From JAGHAJ01 sp964559865 [NCBI: uncultured Synergistota bacterium] (GTDB taxonomy: Bacteria > Synergistota > JAGHAJ01), in assembly GCA_964559865.1 (NCBI GenBank), contig CAZLJD010000008.1:1-40343 (forward strand): DNA of 40,343 bases. Direction: 5' to 3'. Shown here one piece after another: positions 6,463-13,797 of the stretch (position 1 is its first letter; every line of letters begins with the position of its first letter). A program made the translations under genes and the position numbers. The notes under the pieces are model-generated. The model searched no databases, was not told where the DNA came from, and saw only the letters and a list, made by a program, of their open reading frames with translations.

Positions 6463-6777
6463 TTAGTCGTAATCATCGGGCTCTCCACCATAGCCACCTG
6501 ACCAACTCTTACCGCCCATCCCGTGCCCGGGTATTCGTTCCTCTTGATGACTCACATGGTGAACCTCACCGTTTCTATCCCTACTCCACTTATCCGTGGT
6601 TATCTTATTTTCCGTTACCTGTCTCGTCGTCCATGTTTCATGACAATCACAATTACACCCACGATTATTACGAGGACTGTTACAGTTATTACAAGGATTA
6701 GGGTTATCACAGTTATTGCAGTTACAGTTGCAGTTGCAGTTGCAGTGACATCTTTCGGCGTGAATGTTTAAACACAA
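6463..6777 (-). CDS. Cys-Asn repeat protein (104 aa)
   Basis: The N-terminal 45 residues are dominated by alternating Cys and Asn (HCNCNCNCNCNNC, then PCNNC and RGCNCDCH), with about 13 cysteines. The remainder is hydrophilic and glycine/histidine-rich (HHVSHQEER, GMGGKSWSGGYGG, ending EPDDYD). The repeat is encoded by a short GCAGTT-like DNA repeat and may have arisen by slippage, but the non-repeat half reads as genuine protein. Metal binding through Cys/His is an inference. The start is uncertain: TTG 6777 is the only in-frame start after an upstream stop, with a weak ribosome site. It precedes the 235-residue secreted protein in the same operon. No signal peptide is visible. Confidence 0.5.
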   Translation of the reverse strand: MCLNIHAERCHCNCNCNCNCNNCDNPNPCNNCNSPRNNRGCNCDCHETWTTRQVTENKITTDKWSRDRNGEVHHVSHQEERIPGHGMGGKSWSGGYGGEPDDYD

Positions 6778-6809
6778 ACACTCATCAAGCTAAATTCTAC
6801 CCTAACTAT

Positions 6810-6815
6810 ATTATA
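6810..6815 (-). promoter_or_regulatory. Possible -10 box for the Cys-rich/secreted operon
   Basis: A consensus TATAAT on the minus strand lies about 33 bp upstream of the Cys-rich ORF. No good -35 hexamer at 16-18 bp was found. Confidence 0.25.
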
Positions 6816-6873
6816 CAACAAAATCAAACTGCAGTAGGGAAAATATATCTTCTCATAACCAACAACTATCTCC

Positions 6874-6996
6874 TTAAGTGATAAAGTCTAACCGAAAAAC
6901 AGAGAACACCCTACAATTCAACTCAACAATCTTTTTCATGCAGTCTCCACCCGACTCGAATACAAGCTCACCTATCACCTCGTGCGCATTATCCAA
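6874..6996 (-). CDS. Small hypothetical protein (40 aa)
   Basis: TTG start at 6996 with GGAGG five bases upstream (an alternative GTG lies at 7008). The product contains NAHEVIGELVFESGGDC and MKKIVELNCRVFSVFR. It shares the G/T-rich minus-strand coding bias of its neighbours. No family recognised; it could be a remnant. Confidence 0.3.
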   Translation of the reverse strand: MDNAHEVIGELVFESGGDCMKKIVELNCRVFSVFRLDFIT

Positions 6997-7076
6997 TAAT
7001 GCCTCCACTCTCCTACTTCTCTCATCCTACCTCTCCCCCAAAATTTCCCTCAACCTCTTTTAAAAAATTTTCAACC

Positions 7077-7406
7077 TCAAAGTCCTGCAAGTTCATCTTC
7101 ACAATCACGGCAAACAAAAAATTCAAGATCACACTTAAGCAACTTCAAAGGCAAACGCAAACCAGAAATACCCAAAGGAAAAGTACCACCCCTTTCACTC
7201 TTTATCCCCTCCTTCTTCATCTTCTTTAAGGCAAGTTCCACTTGCCTTCCACTTATGCTAACTTTTAACTTTCCCTTCCAGTCACACATCACACCCTCAC
7301 TCAGTCTCCACTCCTCATGCAAAATTTTTTTCGTTGACTTTTCACGCAAAAATTTTTCTCGCTGAATTCCGCTCTTCGCGCGAACCACATCTAAGTTGCA
7401 CATCAT
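7077..7406 (-). CDS. Hypothetical protein (109 aa) with a duplicated motif
   Basis: The ORF contains EWRLSEGVMCDWKGKL, and the DNA at its very start and just upstream encodes a near copy, EWKLNEGMMCNLD, in the same frame. The changes between copies are conservative (K/R, N/S, M/V, N/D), so an in-frame tandem duplication is likely and the ORF may have lost its true 5' end. The C-terminal part has a C-x2-C-like pair (FVCRDCEDE). No ribosome site stands out and no family is recognised. It could be a decaying gene. Confidence 0.3.
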   Translation of the reverse strand: MMCNLDVVRAKSGIQREKFLREKSTKKILHEEWRLSEGVMCDWKGKLKVSISGRQVELALKKMKKEGIKSERGGTFPLGISGLRLPLKLLKCDLEFFVCRDCEDELAGL

Positions 7407-8080
7407 ACCTTCGTTCAGTTTCCACTCCTTATCTCAGCCTTCCCTCCCAACCCACTCAAAACTGTGATTCACCTGTGAGTTGCACCGGCCAAAAACATAT
7501 ATTGTCGGGACAATTTTTGACTTGGCCGATCTGCGAAAAATCCCATAACCATGCGAAAAATCGATACTCAAACCGCCAAAAAATCACACCCCTTAAAAAC
7601 GAGTTAGGGAACGATCTGGCAGGGGTCTGGCAGGGATCTGGGAAAGTCCGCACAAAGCAAGTCTACGCCTTGATTTTCACCACTTTTACCCAAAATTCGC
7701 AAAATCAATTTTATGTCGCTCTGTTGTCAAGACAAAAGTCAGTTCTATGGTCAGTCTGTTGTCAAGACAAAAGTCAGTTCTATGGCCAGTCTATTGTCAA
7801 GACAAAAGTCAGTTCTATGGCCAGTCTATTGTCAAGACAAAAGTCAGTTCTATGGCCAGTCTGTTGTCAAGACAAAAGTCAGTTCTATGGTTAGTCTATC
7901 GCGAGTTAAAAATCAATTTTGGAGAACAGAAGTTAACTTTGTTTTGATTTTAGAGTGAAATGAAAACTGGTTTTATGTCACTCTATCGCAGAACAGAATT
8001 TAATTTTATGTTACCTTTTAACTTTGGTAGGGTAGAGTATATAGAAAGTTGATGAAGACGGGTTGCTGGAGAGATTTTCG
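7407..8080. other. Non-coding interval with repeats
   Basis: Apart from the 35-bp tandem array (7721-7895), this holds an isolated TTGTC-GG-GACAA palindrome (7502-7513) inside a larger CGGCCAA/TTGGCCG pair, a short GGTCTGGCAGG-like duplication near 7615-7640, and degenerate array-like copies (TTTTATGTCRCTCT) on both sides of the array. I see no convincing gene on either strand. Confidence 0.5.
7721..7895 (+). repeat. Five tandem 35-bp repeats with a TTGTC-NN-GACAA core
   Basis: Units start at 7721, 7756, 7791, 7826 and 7861, differing at only a few positions. Each contains the dyad TTGTCAAGACAA. There are no spacers, so it is not a CRISPR array. The 35-bp unit is close to a multiple of the helical turn of about 10.5 bp only loosely (3.3 turns). 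Repeated palindromes on a plasmid suggest a protein-binding array such as a partition centromere. All three forward frames are open through it because 35 is not a multiple of three; these are not genes. Confidence 0.85.
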
Positions 8081-8108
8081 AAATCACTTACCAAATGGTA
8101 AGCAAACT
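8081..8108 (+). other. dif-like recombination site, copy 4
   Basis: AAATCACTTAC, CAAATG, GTAAGCAAACT. The inner CTTACCA-AA-TGGTAAG is a perfect palindrome. It lies against the terminator of the ABC/phosphoglycerate mutase operon and marks the right edge of the accessory region. Confidence 0.45.
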
Positions 8109-8110
8109 CA

Positions 8111-8150
8111 AAAACACGCACTGACCCAGACATCTTTGTCTAGATCAGTG
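8111..8150 (-). terminator. Rho-independent terminator of the ABC/iPGM operon
   Basis: Read leftward, CACTGA and TCAGTG with inner AGACA/TGTCT form a stem with small bulges, followed by a GTGTTTTT tract. Confidence 0.6.
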
Positions 8151-8183
8151 TGCCGAAAGAGAGATAGTGAACTTAAAATACCT

Positions 8184-9809
8184 TCACCTTCCAGAATCAG
8201 GTACTTGTAACAAATCTGAGAAACCTGTGAGGCTACATCTTCTTGCTTTTCCGTAAACAAGGGCATCATACGCTACCCGAGTTCTGTCCCAGTTTTTATC
8301 CCGATCAAGTGCCCACTTTCTACCCATACCCGTCACAATTTCCACACCAGAGAGATCCAGTACCTCATCCGCAAGCTTCTCAATAAGCTTATCTGCTGTA
8401 TATTTTTCTACACCATGTCGGTTAAATATCTCATGTAAGAATATGGTTTTCACCCCCATGTTCTCCGCTACCTTCGAAATCTCAACAGCATACCTGTAGG
8501 TTCCGTGAGAGCTGCCCATAGAAAGCATATTTATAATATGCAAACTCCCACCATTAGTGCGAGCAATCTTATACCCTTCCATCAACGCCGGAGCAGTAGC
8601 AAAAGTGCCATCCCTCATCGCATTCTCCAACCTTACCTCATCTTGAAGCACAACCCTTCCAGCCCCTATATTCATGTGTCCTGCCTCTGAATTTCCAGCA
8701 TGTCCAGGTAGAAGCCCCACACACTCACCAGAGGCACAGAGCTTTGCCACCATTTTAGTCTCCAGCAACTTATTCCAAAAACAAGGATTCGCCACATAAA
8801 TAGGATTACTACTGTCCTTCCTGCCCATTCCCCATCCATCGAGGATCACAAGAAGCACTTTCTCATATCTTCTATCAAGTTCCTCCAAGATTAAACTCCT
8901 TCCTGTCATAACAGAAGGTTTAGCAATTCCCATAACGTGAAGTACAGTAGGTGCAACATCTGCAAGCTTACCGGCACTTCTTAAAGCAACACTTTCCTTA
9001 TCAGGGAACAACGCAATAAAAGGAACAGGGTTAAGGGTATGCCCCAGACTATATGCATCAGGGTTCCCTTGATCAAATCCCACCTCCAAGAGTCCATGAT
9101 CTGCAGTTATGAACACCACATACCCTTTGGCAAGCGCAGTTTCTGTAACCTTCCTTAGGTTCTCATCAACGGCCTTAGCACAAAGAACCTGGGCTTCAAA
9201 ATCAGGCAAGTGACCAAGCACATCGCCATTCGCAAAGTTCACCACGATAAAGCCATATTTCCCAAGATTCTCTACCACAACATCTCCAACTTTATCAGCA
9301 GACATCCTAGGTGTCTTAGTATAATCTTCTACTCGGGGAGAGGGGACAAATACATCCTTTTCATGGGCAAAAGGAAGCCACTTTCCCCCATTGAAGAAAT
9401 ATGTCACATGCGCGTATTTTTCTGATTCTGCCACATGCAGATGCCAAATACCTTCTCTATCCATCACTTCAGCAAGCGGGAAAGCCACTGGTTCCGGTGG
9501 AAACACCACCTTCACATCTTTGAAGTTCTCATCATACTGAGTAAGCGTGATAAAGGTAAGATTCTCAAATCTTACCGTGGGGAAAACAGCAAAATCTGAA
9601 GAGGTAAAAGCCTCTACAAGCTGTCTCTCCCGTTCTCCTCTCCTACACGCAAATATTACCACATCGCCGTCCTTTACACGTCCCAAAGGTCCACTATCAT
9701 CCCACAGCACAATGGGAGCCATTTCTCCATCTCTTTCCCCCTTACTATACGCATACCTCACACACCTTGCCAGAATTTCTTTCCCTTCCATCCTAAGTTC
9801 ATTACTCAC
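8184..9809 (-). CDS. Circularly permuted cofactor-independent phosphoglycerate mutase-like enzyme
   Basis: 541 residues. Residues 8-305 match the C-terminal half of GpmI (R57/R60, K131 in SEKYAHVTYFFNGG, D196/H200, TADHG with D237/H238, H257 in GHTLNPVPF), and residues 317-520 match its N-terminal half (VLLVILDGWG with D324, then AGNSEAGHMNIGAGR with phospho-acceptor S374, H435, and LDRDKNWDR). The halves are swapped within one frame, joined by a ~10-residue linker at the native termini; the new ends lie in the phosphotransferase domain. Both metal sites and the serine are kept. The HxFxDGRD substrate loop is changed to HEIFNRHG, so specificity may differ. GTG start overlaps the ATPase stop (GTGA). 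It is the last gene of an ABC importer operon, suggesting it acts on the imported, probably phosphorylated, compound. Confidence 0.85.
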   Translation of the reverse strand: MSNELRMEGKEILARCVRYAYSKGERDGEMAPIVLWDDSGPLGRVKDGDVVIFACRRGERERQLVEAFTSSDFAVFPTVRFENLTFITLTQYDENFKDVKVVFPPEPVAFPLAEVMDREGIWHLHVAESEKYAHVTYFFNGGKWLPFAHEKDVFVPSPRVEDYTKTPRMSADKVGDVVVENLGKYGFIVVNFANGDVLGHLPDFEAQVLCAKAVDENLRKVTETALAKGYVVFITADHGLLEVGFDQGNPDAYSLGHTLNPVPFIALFPDKESVALRSAGKLADVAPTVLHVMGIAKPSVMTGRSLILEELDRRYEKVLLVILDGWGMGRKDSSNPIYVANPCFWNKLLETKMVAKLCASGECVGLLPGHAGNSEAGHMNIGAGRVVLQDEVRLENAMRDGTFATAPALMEGYKIARTNGGSLHIINMLSMGSSHGTYRYAVEISKVAENMGVKTIFLHEIFNRHGVEKYTADKLIEKLADEVLDLSGVEIVTGMGRKWALDRDKNWDRTRVAYDALVYGKARRCSLTGFSDLLQVPDSGR

Positions 9810-10855
9810 ATCAGTGCACCCTTTCCAATCCTAATACCAACTCTCTCGCCTTCTTTCCAAAATGCATCTTTCGGCGCAATAATCCTAACAACCACATCAC
9901 CGGATCTTATCCTATAATCCATTCGGTCACCCAGGTAAACTGCCCTCTCTACAACACCAGGTACGCCATCCTTGTTTGTTATAAGAATGTCCTCTGGCCG
10001 CACCACAACAATAACTTCCCTCTTTTCCAGCCCTCCTTTCAGAGGCAGCGTAATTACAGGTTGTCCCTCCAAGTCTAAGAGCTTTACCTTTGCAGTAGAT
10101 CCACTCGAGGATAAAACCTCCCCTTTTATAAAGTTAGAAAGCCCAATGAAATCTGCCACAAATTCATTTGCAGGGAGCTCATAGATCTCCATAGGAGAGC
10201 CTATTTGCTGAATTTTTCCTTCCCTCATTACCACAATTCGATCCGACATCACCATTGCCTCAGACTGATCATGAGTCACATACACAACGGTTATATTGGT
10301 CTTTTTCTGTATCTCTTGTATCTCAAAACGCATTTCCTCTCTAAGTTTTGCATCCAAGTTTGAAAGTGGCTCATCCAGAAGTAGCACCTCCGGAGAGTAA
10401 ACCAACGCTCGAGCAAATGCCACACGCTGCTGTTGCCCACCAGACATCTGCCAGGGATACCGGTCCTCCAGACCACCTAGCCTAACTATGGAAAGCACCT
10501 CTTCTACCCTTTTTCTTATTTCACTCTTCGGAATACCCCTTATCTTCAAAGGATAAGCAACATTTCCAAAAACCGTCATATGTGGCCACACAGCATAATT
10601 CTGAAAAACCATACCTATATTCCTTTCCTCCGGAGGAATGTTCACCTCCTCCTCACGATGAAAAACTACCCTATCACCTATAGCTATCTTACCCCGTGTA
10701 GGATCTTCAAAACCCGCAATCATTCTGAGAGTAGTAGTTTTCCCACATCCAGAAGGACCTAAAAATGTGACAAACTCTCCATCCCTTATTTCCAAACTAA
10801 AATCCGTCACAGCAACAACACTACCGAACCTTTTCTCTACACCTTCCAAAATCAC
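9806..10855 (-). CDS. ABC transporter ATPase (Fe3+/putrescine/phosphonate CUT/FbpC type)
   Basis: 349 residues. Walker A GPSGCGKTT, Q-loop FQNYAVWPHMTV, signature MSGGQQQR, Walker B VLLLDEP and switch histidine in YVTHDQSEA are all present. A C-terminal TOBE/OB domain follows from about residue 240 (VVRPEDILI). This is the FbpC/PotA/PhnT architecture that powers uptake through fused or paired permeases. GTG start; it follows the permease by 5 bp and overlaps the phosphoglycerate mutase-like gene by 4 bp. The substrate cannot be told from the ATPase. Confidence 0.9.
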   Translation of the reverse strand: MILEGVEKRFGSVVAVTDFSLEIRDGEFVTFLGPSGCGKTTTLRMIAGFEDPTRGKIAIGDRVVFHREEEVNIPPEERNIGMVFQNYAVWPHMTVFGNVAYPLKIRGIPKSEIRKRVEEVLSIVRLGGLEDRYPWQMSGGQQQRVAFARALVYSPEVLLLDEPLSNLDAKLREEMRFEIQEIQKKTNITVVYVTHDQSEAMVMSDRIVVMREGKIQQIGSPMEIYELPANEFVADFIGLSNFIKGEVLSSSGSTAKVKLLDLEGQPVITLPLKGGLEKREVIVVVRPEDILITNKDGVPGVVERAVYLGDRMDYRIRSGDVVVRIIAPKDAFWKEGERVGIRIGKGALM

Positions 10856-10860
10856 ACCAG

Positions 10861-12510
10861 CTATGTGACATCACCCCTACTTCTCTTCTTTGTTATCCAG
10901 TTCATCATCACCTGAAGAGTAAAGGTAATAGCAAGCACCACTGTAGCCATAGCAGAAGCAGCTTGATATTCTCCTCCATCCTGAAGCTCGTATATTGCAA
11001 CCCCTATAGTCTTAGTATGAGGACCATAAAGTAAGATAGATATAGTAAGTTCTCTTAAAGTAGGCATAAATATAAGTACCCAAGATGCAAGAAGACTGGG
11101 CCACAAAAGGGGGAAAGTTATATCCTTTGCTACCTTCAGCTGTCTCGCACCAATTGATTGTGCAGCCTCCTCCAGCGAGCTGTGAATTTGCGCAAGTCCA
11201 CCAGTGACCGTACGCACAGAAAAGAAAAGATACCGCGCAGTATAAGCAATGACAATTATCCACAGAGTGTTATACAAGTTCAACTTAAACCTGCCACTCC
11301 ACATAAGTATCATGGAAACTGCCACCACTGTCCCAGGAATAGCTTGAGGTATTGTAGACAAGAACTCCATCATCCTTGAAATCATACCCCTACTCTTCCT
11401 AACAGTATAAGCGACAAGAGCACCGATAAGCGTAGTGACAGTTGCAGCCATCACAGCATAAGCAAAGCTATTTTCTATAGCCACCTTCGTCTCTGGATAC
11501 TCAAAGAGTACATAGTAAAAATTATGCAATGTAAAGCTGGACAGCTTAAAAGGGAGACCCCATGCTTTCCATAGCGCAGTCAAAAACACGGAAAACATCG
11601 GAACAAACACAGCAACCCCTGCAAAAAACCAAAGAAAGTAACCTATCCACCTTGCTCCTTTTAGATCTACCAGTATAGGACGAGTGTACTTTCCCGTAAT
11701 TATGGTGAATTTTGCTCTCGAAGTAAGGATATTGTTAAGAATCAAACCTATTACTGCAACCCCCACGAGAGCAACAGATAAGGCAACAGCTTCTCTAAGG
11801 CCCGTGACCGATCCACTATAAAGGTAAGACATAATCTTTGTAGTGAGAACATAAACTCTACCCGGCATACCTATTATGGCAGGTACACCAAAATTAGCAG
11901 CTGCCGATGCAAAAACCAAAAGCATACCAGACAAAATGCTGGGAAGCACCAAAGGCAAAGAGATATCTCTCATAATTCTTCCCACTCTTGCTCCACACAT
12001 CCTTGCTGCCTCTTCCAAAGATGGGTCCATTTTCTCAAGAGCACTTGCTACATTCAAAAACACCAGTGGATACAAATACATACTCAGTACAAGCACGACA
12101 CCAGAAAATGTATGTATGTTATACAATTCCCTACCAAAGAGGTGAATCCACAGCTTGTTCAAATATCCCCCTCTTCCCAAGAAAAACATCCATCCCATCG
12201 CACCTATAAATGGGGGAACCATAAACGGAACCACCAGAATGGTACGCAAAATGTTTTTACCAGGAAGATTAGTACGTGCAACAAGCCATGCAGAAACAGA
12301 ACCTATAAAACCTGCAAGTAAGGATGTAAATACAGCAAGGTATATAGTTCTCTCAAAGCTTCTAATATTCGATGCTCTGGAAAAAGTCACAGCATAGTTA
12401 AAGAGCGACAGTTTCCCATGACTGGAAAAACTCTCCACTATAAGCATAGCTACAGGGATACCTATCAAGATGAGCAAAACAACCAATAAAGCTATTTTTA
12501 GCCCCTTCAT
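10861..12510 (-). CDS. Fused double ABC permease (FbpB/AfuB-like)
   Basis: 549 residues with about twelve membrane helices forming two permease domains. Each has an EAA loop contacting the ATPase: EEAARMCGARVGRIM in the first half and EEAAQSIGARQLKVA in the second. Fused permeases of this type occur in ferric iron, hexose-phosphate (AfuABC) and aminoethylphosphonate importers. It lies 5 bp before the ATPase and 117 bp after the binding protein, with a hairpin in that gap. It would form the inner-membrane channel of the importer. Confidence 0.9.
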   Translation of the reverse strand: MKGLKIALLVVLLILIGIPVAMLIVESFSSHGKLSLFNYAVTFSRASNIRSFERTIYLAVFTSLLAGFIGSVSAWLVARTNLPGKNILRTILVVPFMVPPFIGAMGWMFFLGRGGYLNKLWIHLFGRELYNIHTFSGVVLVLSMYLYPLVFLNVASALEKMDPSLEEAARMCGARVGRIMRDISLPLVLPSILSGMLLVFASAAANFGVPAIIGMPGRVYVLTTKIMSYLYSGSVTGLREAVALSVALVGVAVIGLILNNILTSRAKFTIITGKYTRPILVDLKGARWIGYFLWFFAGVAVFVPMFSVFLTALWKAWGLPFKLSSFTLHNFYYVLFEYPETKVAIENSFAYAVMAATVTTLIGALVAYTVRKSRGMISRMMEFLSTIPQAIPGTVVAVSMILMWSGRFKLNLYNTLWIIVIAYTARYLFFSVRTVTGGLAQIHSSLEEAAQSIGARQLKVAKDITFPLLWPSLLASWVLIFMPTLRELTISILLYGPHTKTIGVAIYELQDGGEYQAASAMATVVLAITFTLQVMMNWITKKRSRGDVT

Positions 12511-12556
12511 ACTCTCCTCAAATGCACGACCTGAAGATTAGCAAAGTAACAGAAGA

Positions 12557-12578
12557 CGGGTGCCTCGAACAGCACCCG
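12557..12578 (-). terminator. Intercistronic hairpin between binding protein and permease
   Basis: CGGGTGC and GCACCCG form a strong 7-bp stem with an 8-base loop and no long U-run. Such hairpins commonly stabilise or partly terminate transcripts so that more binding protein than permease is made. Confidence 0.5.
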
Positions 12579-12627
12579 CGCTAAAGAAAGTATGTTTATT
12601 CCCACGGCAAGTAGTACGTACACCTCC

Positions 12628-13605
12628 TCACTCAAAGATGTCAGAGAACTTATCTTTTATCTTTTGTGCCTCATTTTTAAGCTCAACGAGGTTTATAGGA
12701 ACTGCACTCTCAAACAGTTTCTTAAGATTTACCCCCTTAGGCGGTTTAACATCCTGTCTAACAGGGATTATATCATTTTGCACCAATATTTCTTGCCCCT
12801 TCTTAGAAGCAACAAAGTCTACGAACTTCTTCGCAGCATTCTGTACTTTTGAAGTCTTGAATATAGCAACCGGACTTATCACAATCACATTACCATCTTC
12901 TGGATATACAAGGTTCACAGGAGAGCCCTTGTCCATAGCACTCCTCACCTTATAGTCAAGAGTTACCCCTACCTTATATGACCCACTTGCCACAGACTTC
13001 AGAGAGATAGAATTAGAATCGCATACTGTAACACCAGCCTTAGAGAGCTTTTCTATAAATTCCCATCCATATTTCTTTGTAATAGCGTAGAGCCATACAA
13101 GATTAGAGCCAGAATAAAGGGGTGAAGGCATTATTACATTTTTTCTAAACCTCTTCTCCAGAAGATCTGTCCATTTCTTTGGCGCCTCAGCTGGTTTAAG
13201 GAGATTCGTGTTATAAGCTATCACAGGAACTATAGCTCTTAGACCAAAGAAATAGTCATCTGGGTCCTTAAACTTAGAAGGAACAGCTTGAAGCTCCTTG
13301 GAGTTGTACTTAAGAAGTAGACCCTTCTGCTTCAGATACACAAAGAACGATGGGTCTGCAATCCACAAAACATCTGCAGAAATTCTACCAGATGTAATTT
13401 CTGTAGTAAGCTTTGCCACAACCTTAGAGGAACCAGAACGGTAAATAGATACCCTTATACCTGGGTTGGCTTTTTCAAAGCTCGCCTTTATGGATTCCAC
13501 TATAAGCTTAGGTACAGACGTATAAAGCGTGAGTGTCGTAGTCTTTGCAAGGGACATCCCAGATAGTACCAAGACCACTAAGAAAGCAATAAACACCTTT
13601 CTCAT
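12628..13605 (-). CDS. Periplasmic substrate-binding protein of the FbpA/AfuA/PhnS type
   Basis: 325 residues from ATG 13605 (GGAGG about 11 bp upstream; an in-frame GTG at 13617 overlaps that ribosome site). A signal peptide ends near MSLAKTTT. The mature protein begins LTLYTSVPKLIVESI, with ISADVLWIADPSFF and GLRAIVPVIAYN blocks typical of class 6 extracellular solute-binding proteins for Fe(III), phosphonate or sugar phosphate. The iron-coordinating tyrosine pair of FbpA is not evident, so an iron role is doubtful. First structural gene of the operon. With the phosphatase-superfamily gene at the operon's end, an organophosphate ligand is the best guess. Confidence 0.8.
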   Translation of the reverse strand: MRKVFIAFLVVLVLSGMSLAKTTTLTLYTSVPKLIVESIKASFEKANPGIRVSIYRSGSSKVVAKLTTEITSGRISADVLWIADPSFFVYLKQKGLLLKYNSKELQAVPSKFKDPDDYFFGLRAIVPVIAYNTNLLKPAEAPKKWTDLLEKRFRKNVIMPSPLYSGSNLVWLYAITKKYGWEFIEKLSKAGVTVCDSNSISLKSVASGSYKVGVTLDYKVRSAMDKGSPVNLVYPEDGNVIVISPVAIFKTSKVQNAAKKFVDFVASKKGQEILVQNDIIPVRQDVKPPKGVNLKKLFESAVPINLVELKNEAQKIKDKFSDIFE

Positions 13606-13658
13606 AAGCTGATCCACCTCCTAATATTACGGAATAGATTCCCAAAATCCATAGCTTA

Positions 13659-13686
13659 TTTTTATACATTTTAATGCTATTGTCAA
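13659..13686 (-). promoter_or_regulatory. Promoter of the ABC/iPGM operon
   Basis: Leftward TTGACA (13681-13686) with an AT-rich TAAAAA at 16 bp. It lies between the LysR gene and the binding protein, suggesting the transport operon is transcribed separately from its regulator. Confidence 0.45.
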
Positions 13687-13797
13687 GCGCATAATATCTT
13701 CTACACATACACCGGAAACGCTAAAAGCAGGCTACTAAAGGGGGAGTGCACCTTAATGTGCTTTATTCGTATTTTGCATAGAACATATTCCACCATA

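Noticed and set aside
6375-6771. Forward ORFs opposite the secreted/Cys-rich operon
   Set aside because: They lack ribosome sites and are low-complexity Thr/Val/Ser shadows of the minus-strand genes.
7721-7895. CRISPR array
   Set aside because: Units are head-to-tail with no unique spacers, and no cas genes are present.
7334-7958. Overlapping forward ORFs through the 35-bp array
   Set aside because: All three frames are open because the unit length is not a multiple of three; repeated VKTKVSSM-like peptides are an artefact, with no ribosome sites.
8184-9809. Two separate fused partial genes or a frameshifted mutase
   Set aside because: There is one uninterrupted frame, each half occurs once, and all active-site residues are present, so permutation is the simpler reading.
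12628-13605. Ferric iron-binding protein FbpA
   Set aside because: The adjacent tyrosine iron ligands are not evident and the operon ends with a phosphoglycerate mutase-like gene.
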